NCBI GenBank assembly: GCA_004292605.1
Contig: RDXK01000097.1
Span: 1 to 40,862 of the forward strand
Direction: 5' to 3'
DNA from: Bacteroidota bacterium
Lineage (GTDB): Bacteria > Bacteroidota > Bacteroidia > Chitinophagales > Chitinophagaceae
Length of the DNA stretch: 40,862 nucleotides
The position numbers and the translations under genes are program-made. Shown here piece after piece: positions 33,373 through 40,862 of the stretch; within the stretch, counting starts at the first letter, position 1; every line of letters starts with the position of its first letter. The notes beneath the pieces are model-generated. The model made no database searches and was not told the origin of the DNA. It saw nothing but the letters and a program-made list of their open reading frames with translations.

Positions 33373-34959
33373 TTAATAACCTGGGTTTTGTACTAAATTA
33401 TTGTTGGCTTGTAAATCGTTTGCAGGAATAGGATACAATCTACGGAAAGCTGGAACAGCAGTACCATCTCGTACACCACCTTTCCAAGGCCATAGGTAAG
33501 AAGCTTCTACAAAACGATTGTATCTAATTAAATCGGTACGGCGGTGGCCTTCCCAGTACAATTCTCTTGCACGCTCATCTAGAATAAAATCTAAGTTTAA
33601 CTGACCGCTGTTAATGTTTCCTGTAGCATTTCCATAAGCCCTTGTGCGTAGCAAATTCACATAATTTAACGCTGTAGCTGCATCGCCACCAGTACCACCA
33701 CGTAAAACTGATTCTGCATATATTAGATACATTTCAGCTAGGCGGAACAAAGGCATGTCAATGTCCACAAAAGTGGGGTTGCTACCATTGGCACCGCTAC
33801 GCGTACGGTTACGGTATTTGGTGATGGCGAAACCATCGGTAAACGTGGTTTGATTTGCGATATCAATGCTTTGACCAGAGGTAAAAAACTGCGATCTTCT
33901 GTCGGCCGCACCGGTAACATCAGGAAATAAATCGGGAATACGGCGGGTAGTTCTAATACCACCCCAACCATTGTCTACCCCAAAATCGCTAGCATTCATG
34001 GTGCCACCAATAGCAGCGTGTGTAAGGAAGGTAGTACCACCAAAGTTCTGGGTTCTGATTCCATCGTAATTGATAGTACCAATAAACTCCGATGTGTTTA
34101 GGTTATTATCGGCCAACATTAGGTTACGATAATCACCAATCAATGTATAACCACCTGCAATTACCCTGCTAGCGTAAGTAATAGCATCGGTAAAACGGTT
34201 GGTACCTGTGTATACACCAGCGTTTAAATACAAGCGAGCTAATAAAGCTTGAGCAGCACCTCTGTCTACACGGCCATACTCGTTGGTACGGTAAGCAGGC
34301 AATAAGGTTTCTATAGCTTTTAACTCATTTTCTATGTAGGTAAATAACTCCGCTCTGCGTATTTGGCGTGGGTTACCAGCACCTATTACATCGGCCTCGG
34401 TAATGAATGGAGGATTTCCAAATAAATCCATCAATATCCAATATTGGTAGGCACGTAAAAATCTTGCTTCTACTGCATAGCCAGCAATATTGGTAGCATC
34501 GGCACCAGAAATTCCTCTTTCGGCTACTTTACCTGGAGCACTCTGACGAATAAATTCGTTACACAAAGTAATTTGGTAGGTACTACGGTAATACAAACCC
34601 GTTAACATTGGGTTGGCTGCCGTCCAGTTCATGTTATGAAAATCCTGTATACCCGGATCGCCCCATGCTACTACAGCCTCATCGGTGCTTAGCTCTTGGG
34701 CTTTCCAATACAAGCGGAAAAAATCGGATGTACCAGCATCTATACCAGCAATATCGCCAGAGCCTGGGCCTCCATTACCTGTTAAGGCAAAGGCACCGTA
34801 CACTTTAGCTAAGGATTGCTTGTAGCCTTGCGGTGTGCTATACACCACTTCAGCAGTAATATCGTTGGTAGGAAAAAGGTCTAATTTTTTCGAGCAAGAT
34901 GCTACTGCACCCGCTAAAAATGTAGCTACCACCGTAAGTTTTAAAATACTTCTTTTCAT
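33373..34959 (-). CDS. susD: RagB/SusD-family glucan-binding lipoprotein (first pair)
   Basis: A 528-residue SusD-like lipoprotein (MKRSILKLTVVATFLAGAVASC, lipid Cys22). Family features are EARFLRAYQYWILMDLFGNPPF, the RGAAQALLARLYLNAGVYTG TPR helix, LDERARELYWEGHRRTDLIRYN and a C-terminal LYPIPANDLQANNNLVQNPGY-type end. It would bind the ligand and close over SusC. It lies 27 bases after SusC and is followed by SusE-type genes, matching the susCDE order of the Bacteroides starch system. Substrate alpha-glucan is inferred from the GH13 enzyme and SusE-type neighbours, not from this sequence. Confidence 0.95.
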   Translation of the reverse strand: MKRSILKLTVVATFLAGAVASCSKKLDLFPTNDITAEVVYSTPQGYKQSLAKVYGAFALTGNGGPGSGDIAGIDAGTSDFFRLYWKAQELSTDEAVVAWGDPGIQDFHNMNWTAANPMLTGLYYRSTYQITLCNEFIRQSAPGKVAERGISGADATNIAGYAVEARFLRAYQYWILMDLFGNPPFITEADVIGAGNPRQIRRAELFTYIENELKAIETLLPAYRTNEYGRVDRGAAQALLARLYLNAGVYTGTNRFTDAITYASRVIAGGYTLIGDYRNLMLADNNLNTSEFIGTINYDGIRTQNFGGTTFLTHAAIGGTMNASDFGVDNGWGGIRTTRRIPDLFPDVTGAADRRSQFFTSGQSIDIANQTTFTDGFAITKYRNRTRSGANGSNPTFVDIDMPLFRLAEMYLIYAESVLRGGTGGDAATALNYVNLLRTRAYGNATGNINSGQLNLDFILDERARELYWEGHRRTDLIRYNRFVEASYLWPWKGGVRDGTAVPAFRRLYPIPANDLQANNNLVQNPGY

Positions 34960-34986
34960 TGCTATTATTTTATAATTGAGTGGTGA

Positions 34987-37974
34987 TTAAAAATCGATGT
35001 TTACGCCCAATACAAAAACACGTGGACGAGGGTAAATGTTGTTGTCAATACCACCAAAAACTTCAGGATCTAAACCTTGGTATTTAGTAATTACAAAGGC
35101 GTTTTGTATGTTTCCTGTAATACGTAAGTTGGCTTTGCCATTGATTACTTTACCTACGTTGTATCCAATATTGATATTATCCATTCTTAGGAAACTTGCA
35201 TTTTGTACCCAGTAGTCGCTAGCAAAATATAAATCGCCGTTACCACTTAAATTGCTACGCAACACTTCGGTGGATGCATTGGCTAAGAAGCCCAATGGAT
35301 TGATGATGTTACGACGTACACCAGCATTGCTAAACAAATTGTTATACACGTAGTTACCAAAACTAGCACGGGCTACAAAACCTGCATTCCAACGCTTGTA
35401 GGTAAAGTTTGAATTGATACCCATAAATACCACTGGGTCAACTTGTTTGATAGGAGAACGGTCTCTATCGTTAATAATGCCATCCCTGTTTCTATCATCA
35501 AATAAACCATCGATCGGGCGTTGGTTTTTATCGTACACTTGTTTGTAAGTGAAGAAAGCACCACGTGGGAAACCTACTTGGTTAATTAAAATGGTTTGCC
35601 CTGTAGCACCACCTATACCACCAAATTGGTTACCAGCATAATTTGGATCGTCGGATACTGTTAAACGAGTGATGGTGTTTTTATTGTAAGAAACGTTGAA
35701 ACCAAAATCCCAGCTAACATCTTTCTTGCGAATAATGCCGGTGTTCAAAGTAAACTCCACACCCTCATTTTTCATGGTACCTACGTTAGCGGTAATAATA
35801 TTGGTAAAGTTGGCACCAGCACTTTGGTTTACGCTATTCAATAAATCCTTTGTGTTACGGTTATAGTATTCTACGCTACCAGTAACACGGTTATCGAACA
35901 AAGCAAAATCAACACCAGCGTTAAACATTTCTGTTTGCTCCCAACGTAAATTAGCGTTGAAGCCAAATGGTGCCCACATATTAAAGAAAGTATTGCCAAA
36001 CTGGTACATACTTTGGTTACTACTTAACCCATAGTTACCCAAGTAGCTGTAGTTTCCAATACCATCCTGCTGACCAGTAATACCGAAGCTAGCACGAAGT
36101 TTTAAATCGTTTACTGCCTTTACGTTTTTCAAAAAGTTTTCCTCTTTTAAACGGTAAGCCACTGCCGCAGATGGGAAATTACCCCAACGGTTTTCTTTTG
36201 CAAAACGAGAACTTCCATCTCTACGCATGGTAGCAGTAAGTAAGTACTTGCCTTTGTAGGAATAGTTTAAACGACCGTATACACCAATTAACCTATTCTG
36301 TTGAATATCGAAAGGAAAATTAGGGGTAACTACTGTAGTACCATTATAGGTAACATCTGGGAAAAAGTCGTTGGTAGTTTTCCAATCTTGGTAGCTGTAA
36401 CCACCGGTAATATCAAAACGACCGAACTTGGTTTCTTTTACATAATTCAAATAAAAATCGAATACCGTATTTTGTTTACGCTGCTTGTATTGGTTGTTTA
36501 CACCACCATGGAAAACGTTGCTCGCATCTTTAAATCTGCGGTAGCTCATAGCAGCACTGTCGTTGATAACAATAGTACCCGTACCTTGAGAAATATCGTA
36601 ACCCAAGTTTAAGTTGGCACGCAAACCATCCACAAAAGGAATTTTGTAATCAAACGCTATGTTACCTATGCTACGCTGTACATCGCTTCTATCGTCTCGC
36701 TGCATTAGTAAACCCACTGGGTTTAACGGTGCCAAACCACGTAAACCTGTAGCAGAAGCAGGATCTAACCACTCATGGTAACCACCAAAACGTGGACCAC
36801 CGCTAAATACCGGCTGTGTAGGATCGAAAAATACAGCTGCACCAATGGCACCCTCATTAGCAAAACGAGTAGCTGTGGCAGAACCTTTTAAGTTGATATC
36901 TACCCGCAAGGCATCGTTAAAGAATTTAGGGCTTAAGTTAATACCCACTGTACCACGCTGTAAATTGCCTGTTTTTAAAATACCATCTTGGTTTAAATAA
37001 CCTGCACTAAAGCGGTAAGGCACTTTTTTTAAGGAACCTGCTACGCTAAAGTTATTATCGGTACTTAAAGCTGTTTTAAAAATTTCATCCTGCCAGTTGG
37101 TACGTGCATTACCCAATAAAGCACGCTGTGTAGCATTGCCATTGGCATTTACATATGCTCTGAATTGATCAGGATCTAACACATCAATTTCGCCGCTACG
37201 TGTATACACACCAACTAGCGAATTAAAATTGTACTGAGGTTTACCAGCCTTACCTTTTTTAGTAGTGATGATTAACACACCGTTAGATGCTCTAGAACCA
37301 TAAATAGCCGTAGCAGAGGCATCTTTCAATACGTTGAAACTCTCAATATCGTTCGGGTTAATTAAGTTTAAAATATTAGCACTACCTGCTATACCACCTG
37401 CATCTACGGGTACTCCATCTATTACTATCAATGGGTCATTGCTGGCATTAATAGAGGAACCACCACGGATACGGATTACACTACCGCTACCAGGAGCACC
37501 ACCATTAGGTGTAATGGCCACACCGGCTACTTTACCCGCAATCAACTGTTCTGGTGTAGTAATGGCACCTTTCACAAAGTCCTTAGAGGTTACGGTAACT
37601 ACAGCACCAGTAACATCTTTTTTACGGGCTGTACCATAACCTATTACTACTACATCGTTCAAGTTACCAGCAGTGGCTACTAAACTTGCGTTAAGGGCAC
37701 CACCACTAATGGCCAACTCGACATCGCTAAAACCCACACTACTTACTACTATGGTAGTAGCGCTGGCAGGCACTTTTAGTATAAATGTACCATCGGCCTT
37801 GGTTTGGGTACCGGTTTTGCCACCTTTTACCGTAACAGTAGCTCCCTGAACAGGACTACCATCCTTGGCATCAGTAACTTTACCAGAAACCGTCTTGTCT
37901 TGTGCAAACGTAACTACACCCACTAAAAGCAGTAGGGGCAGCATCAGCACTTTTACTAGATTTCTCATCTTCAT
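34987..37974 (-). CDS. susC: SusC/RagA-family TonB-linked outer-membrane transporter (first pair)
   Basis: A 995-residue transporter. The signal peptide (MKMRNLVKVLMLPLLLLVGVVTFAQ; ATG at 37974, with a second in-frame ATG two codons later) leads into a CarboxypepD_reg-like domain (VSGKVTDAKDGSPVQGATVT). The SusC motif DVVVIGYGTARKKDVTGAV follows, then a plug domain (IRIRGGSSINASNDPLIVIDG, KDASATAIYGSRASNGVLII) and the barrel. It should import malto-oligosaccharides released by the GH13 enzyme encoded 29 bases upstream. The short spacing through the amylase, SusC, SusD and both SusE-type genes, and the single terminator after them, argue for one operon whose promoter lies outside the window. 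Confidence 0.95.
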   Translation of the reverse strand: MKMRNLVKVLMLPLLLLVGVVTFAQDKTVSGKVTDAKDGSPVQGATVTVKGGKTGTQTKADGTFILKVPASATTIVVSSVGFSDVELAISGGALNASLVATAGNLNDVVVIGYGTARKKDVTGAVVTVTSKDFVKGAITTPEQLIAGKVAGVAITPNGGAPGSGSVIRIRGGSSINASNDPLIVIDGVPVDAGGIAGSANILNLINPNDIESFNVLKDASATAIYGSRASNGVLIITTKKGKAGKPQYNFNSLVGVYTRSGEIDVLDPDQFRAYVNANGNATQRALLGNARTNWQDEIFKTALSTDNNFSVAGSLKKVPYRFSAGYLNQDGILKTGNLQRGTVGINLSPKFFNDALRVDINLKGSATATRFANEGAIGAAVFFDPTQPVFSGGPRFGGYHEWLDPASATGLRGLAPLNPVGLLMQRDDRSDVQRSIGNIAFDYKIPFVDGLRANLNLGYDISQGTGTIVINDSAAMSYRRFKDASNVFHGGVNNQYKQRKQNTVFDFYLNYVKETKFGRFDITGGYSYQDWKTTNDFFPDVTYNGTTVVTPNFPFDIQQNRLIGVYGRLNYSYKGKYLLTATMRRDGSSRFAKENRWGNFPSAAVAYRLKEENFLKNVKAVNDLKLRASFGITGQQDGIGNYSYLGNYGLSSNQSMYQFGNTFFNMWAPFGFNANLRWEQTEMFNAGVDFALFDNRVTGSVEYYNRNTKDLLNSVNQSAGANFTNIITANVGTMKNEGVEFTLNTGIIRKKDVSWDFGFNVSYNKNTITRLTVSDDPNYAGNQFGGIGGATGQTILINQVGFPRGAFFTYKQVYDKNQRPIDGLFDDRNRDGIINDRDRSPIKQVDPVVFMGINSNFTYKRWNAGFVARASFGNYVYNNLFSNAGVRRNIINPLGFLANASTEVLRSNLSGNGDLYFASDYWVQNASFLRMDNINIGYNVGKVINGKANLRITGNIQNAFVITKYQGLDPEVFGGIDNNIYPRPRVFVLGVNIDF

Positions 37975-38003
37975 ATTCTGTGTTGTGTTTTGAATGGAAA
38001 AAT

Positions 38004-40862
38004 TTATGGGGTTATTACAAATTTTTTGATCGTTGTTTGTCCGCCATACACGGTACGTATTAGGTACACACCAGCCTGTAAGCGTAAGCCACTAAATCCG
38101 GTATTGGAAAGCTGTGTGTTATAAGTGGCCTGTGCTGCACCATTATAAAAAGTATGCAGTTTTCTGCCAGCAATATCTAATAAATCTATGGCCATGGTGC
38201 CGCTAGCATTGGCCACATCTACCCGTATGGTAGCATTGGCACCCCGTGCAGGGTTGGGAGCAATATTAATTTGTACACCACCAGCCTGATTACCGGGAGC
38301 AATGGTACCACCACCACCACCGCTAGTAGCTAAATTGATATTAGTGTAAACGTAATATTGGCCAGGCTCTAGGGTAATATTGGTACTACCTGCATTGATT
38401 ACGGTACGTGCACTACCATCTAAAAAACTATACCATGTTCCTGTAGATGGGAACGATATGGTGGTTTGTTGCCTATTTACATCAAAGTTGCCCACTACTA
38501 CTAGGTTTAGGGAGTCGCTGGTAATGGTCATGGATTTTATGGCACCTGTAAAATTATTGGCACCCAAAACACCTGTGCTAAATGTGCTATTAAACCTTGG
38601 ATTAGTTCTTAGGTTCAGTAGTTTGCTGTAAACATTATACAAGGCCCTACGCTCCGGAACATTGTAATAATCCCACCGAACAGGTTTTGGACTGGTTCTA
38701 CAATTGTTATTGATAATACTCGTGTTTTCGCAGGTATTGATAGAAAAATCGTACCCAAGTTCGCCAAATTGCCACAATAGTTTTGGCCCTGGCATCATAG
38801 CCCAAAACGCAGCTGCCACTTGGTTACGGGCTAATCCTACATTTATATTTTTTACATCGTGGTTGGGGTTTGTGCTTACACCAAACGTACGATTGCGGTA
38901 CATAAGGCGTTCTTCATCATGACTTTCCTGATAACTCATTAGGTGGTTTACTGGCCAGTTTCTTTTGCTAGCCAAGGCACCTTCAAAATTTGAGTTACCC
39001 AAATTACCCATAGTGGCCTCGTTAAAATTGTAATTCATGTTGCCCCATAAAAGCATGCCCTTGGTGGCCAACTCACGCTCCTCGGTATTTACACCAAGGT
39101 GTTCTAAAATACAGTAACTATCGGCACTCAAGGCCTGCATTTTATCGTAAATTCTATTCCAAATAGCTATTCTTGAAGCATCGTAATTACTCCAGGTACC
39201 TACGTTACAGTTATCACCGTTATCGTCGCAGGTTTGCACTTGGGTAAAGCCTTTGCTTAAATCCCATCTAAAACCGTCTATTTTATAATTCACCAGCCAA
39301 TGCTCCACTACTCTATCTACAAAATCTCGGGTGGCTTGGGTTTCATGGTTCATATCAAACCCTACATTGAAGGCATGTTTTGCTACTGGATTAAACCACG
39401 GACTATTTGCCGCAGGCCTATTGGTAGCAGCATCCCAATACATACGCACCATGGGGCTTTCACCAAATTGGTGGTTCAGTACCATATCTATCACCACGGC
39501 TATACCTTGGGCGTGGCATTCATCAATAAATTGTTTCAAGGCATTTTCGGTACCATAGTATTTATCGGGCGCTAGCATAAAGCTTGGGTTATACCCCCAA
39601 CTGTTATTTCCCTCAAACTCATTGATGGGCATTAAGTGTATAGAATTAATACCTAAGCGTTTTAAGTAGCTCAACGTGTCGCGTAGGGCTGTATAGTTTT
39701 GTGCAGCCACAAAATCTCTTACCAGCAATTCATACATTACTAGGTTACGCTTATCGGGGCGGGTGAAATTATTGATACGCCATGTGTAACCAGGCTTCGC
39801 AGTTTGAAAAATGCTCACGTTACCCGTGGTACGGCCTGTGGGGTAAGGTTTTAAATTTGGATAGGTGCTTGCCGGGATGAAAGGATCATCCTCCGGGTCT
39901 AGAATTTTCTCGGTTAAATAATCTGCCACCCGTAAGTTCCCATCAATCAAGTATTGGTAAGCATATTCTACACCTCTTGTTAAGCCTGTAATACGCACCC
40001 AGTAACGGTTACCATCGGGTGTACGGTTCATTTGGTGTTGTAAGGTTTCGGTCCAGTTATTAAAATCGCCTATTACAGCTACTTTAGTTTTGTTAGGGGC
40101 AAAAAGTACCAAGGTTACGCTGGTATCGCCAGGCTCGTAATTAATCCCTTCCCGTACACCGGCAGGTAAAGGAAGCACATTAGCCGGCGGTGCCACTAAA
40201 AACCGAATAGTATCAGCCACTGTGGCAGTGCCAACGGTGTTGGTAGCTATGATGGTTTGCTGACCGGCCACGGTAATATTGCCAATGGCAGATGCTGTGG
40301 TAGAAGTGCTAGTACTAGCCAGTGTAGTACCGTTCCATACAATGCTTAATGTGCCTTGCAAACTACTGTTAGCAGTGATATTTACGCTACCACCAATAGC
40401 TGCATTGATAGGTTCTAATGTAGGGGTAAATGTAGGTGTACGCCTTGGAACATCTAACCTAACGGCATTGCCGTTATCGTATACGGGTATGTACATATCG
40501 CTCCCGTCGGCATTGCGTTGTACCCGTGTACCGGCGCCGTTTCTAAAAAGAATGGCTATTTTTTGTATACGCTCATTGGGGTTAGTAATATTAAAAAAGC
40601 TTCGCAAGCCACCGCTGATGGTAAAGCGCCACTGATTATTGCCTAAAAAACTACAATTGGCTGCTGCGGTAGTGGTTCCCCATGTAAAAGGTACATTTCG
40701 CCAATCGGCCGCACTAGTACTAAGGTTTGTAATGGCACCAATGTGTACAAAAACATCGTTGGTAGGTGTATAGCCTTGCAAATCGCCGTTGCCGCTTGCG
40801 GCATTTAGTGTAATGGTAATGGGAGTACTAGCTTCCTGAATAAACGATGGCGACCATTGTAA
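38004..40862 (-). CDS. GH13 alpha-amylase with starch-binding modules and T9SS tail (5' end outside window)
   Basis: The 952 visible codons stay open to the window edge, so the N-terminus with the signal peptide is missing; a TTG at 40781 is not a real start. Visible order, numbered from the edge: starch-binding-like module (about 28-135), Ig-like domain (about 145-220), CBM48 (about 240-330, KVAVIGDFNNWTE), then the GH13 barrel. The barrel has region I VVIDMVLNHQ, the nucleophile Asp534 in GFRWDLSKG, the acid Glu587 in YCILEHLG and Asp649 in YQESHDEERL. The C-terminal 80 residues (NIAPNPARG ... GVYLIRTVYGGQTTIKKFVITP-type) are a type A T9SS sorting domain. It is thus secreted by T9SS, unlike lipoprotein SusG. 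It heads the susCDE operon. Confidence 0.93.
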   Translation of the reverse strand, partial: LQWSPSFIQEASTPITITLNAASGNGDLQGYTPTNDVFVHIGAITNLSTSAADWRNVPFTWGTTTAAANCSFLGNNQWRFTISGGLRSFFNITNPNERIQKIAILFRNGAGTRVQRNADGSDMYIPVYDNGNAVRLDVPRRTPTFTPTLEPINAAIGGSVNITANSSLQGTLSIVWNGTTLASTSTSTTASAIGNITVAGQQTIIATNTVGTATVADTIRFLVAPPANVLPLPAGVREGINYEPGDTSVTLVLFAPNKTKVAVIGDFNNWTETLQHQMNRTPDGNRYWVRITGLTRGVEYAYQYLIDGNLRVADYLTEKILDPEDDPFIPASTYPNLKPYPTGRTTGNVSIFQTAKPGYTWRINNFTRPDKRNLVMYELLVRDFVAAQNYTALRDTLSYLKRLGINSIHLMPINEFEGNNSWGYNPSFMLAPDKYYGTENALKQFIDECHAQGIAVVIDMVLNHQFGESPMVRMYWDAATNRPAANSPWFNPVAKHAFNVGFDMNHETQATRDFVDRVVEHWLVNYKIDGFRWDLSKGFTQVQTCDDNGDNCNVGTWSNYDASRIAIWNRIYDKMQALSADSYCILEHLGVNTEERELATKGMLLWGNMNYNFNEATMGNLGNSNFEGALASKRNWPVNHLMSYQESHDEERLMYRNRTFGVSTNPNHDVKNINVGLARNQVAAAFWAMMPGPKLLWQFGELGYDFSINTCENTSIINNNCRTSPKPVRWDYYNVPERRALYNVYSKLLNLRTNPRFNSTFSTGVLGANNFTGAIKSMTITSDSLNLVVVGNFDVNRQQTTISFPSTGTWYSFLDGSARTVINAGSTNITLEPGQYYVYTNINLATSGGGGGTIAPGNQAGGVQINIAPNPARGANATIRVDVANASGTMAIDLLDIAGRKLHTFYNGAAQATYNTQLSNTGFSGLRLQAGVYLIRTVYGGQTTIKKFVITP

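Noticed and set aside
36301-36612. 103-codon plus-strand frame inside the first SusC
   Set aside because: It is antisense to an intact, well-identified transporter gene and has no family resemblance; the same holds for the other opposite-strand frames within the SusC, SusE and amylase genes.
40779-40781. TTG as start codon of the GH13 amylase
   Set aside because: The reading frame stays open through the 27 codons to the window edge and these look like domain sequence, so the true start is outside.

Overview
The window reads as chromosome of a Bacteroidota bacterium, most likely the Chitinophagaceae or a close relative. The evidence is SusC/SusD pairs, a type IX secretion (T9SS) C-terminal tail on a secreted amylase, many lipoproteins, TAnnTTTG-type promoter boxes, weak Shine-Dalgarno sites, and the block HU / TPR protein / 31-residue AURKAIP1-COX24 protein / RNase G, with mutY divergent from HU. 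I see no tRNA, rRNA, CRISPR array, insertion sequence or prophage gene. Coding density is high and no gap exceeds 300 bases.

Left part (1-7.6 kb), mostly household genes: a glycerol kinase cut by the left edge, a PBP4-type D-Ala-D-Ala carboxypeptidase lipoprotein, an arginase-fold protein that has lost two metal ligands, and mutY, all on the minus strand. Then HU, the TPR protein, the small basic protein and RNase G on the plus strand.

Middle part (7.7-18.6 kb): a DUF3089 alpha/beta hydrolase and a periplasmic trehalase form one minus-strand unit. A terminator separates them from an operon of two vanadium-haloperoxidase/PAP2-type lipoproteins flanking an outer-membrane beta-barrel protein. 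Next come an unrecognised exported 180-residue protein and, divergent from it, a 2-oxoacid:ferredoxin oxidoreductase alpha subunit (korA) with no beta subunit beside it. A UvrD/FBH1-like helicase converges on korA.

Right part (18.7-40.9 kb), glycan uptake, all minus strand. Read in transcription order from the right edge: a GH13 amylase with starch-binding modules and a T9SS tail (5' end outside the window), SusC, SusD, SusE and SusE/F-type starch-binding lipoproteins, then a strong terminator. A NUDIX-type transcription regulator with a ruined catalytic box follows, then a second SusC/SusD pair with its own terminator. Last come two adjacent giant VCBS-ASPIC/UnbV (CRTAC1-like) lipoproteins. 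The first locus is a plausible starch/glycogen/maltodextrin system: secreted GH13 cuts, SusE/F and SusD bind, SusC imports, and the NUDIX protein is a candidate local regulator. The substrate of the second pair cannot be told from sequence.

The parts least explained by known systems are the haloperoxidase-barrel-haloperoxidase operon and the tandem VCBS-ASPIC pair downstream of the second SusCD. The arginase-like protein with a half-lost metal centre and the korA without korB are smaller puzzles.
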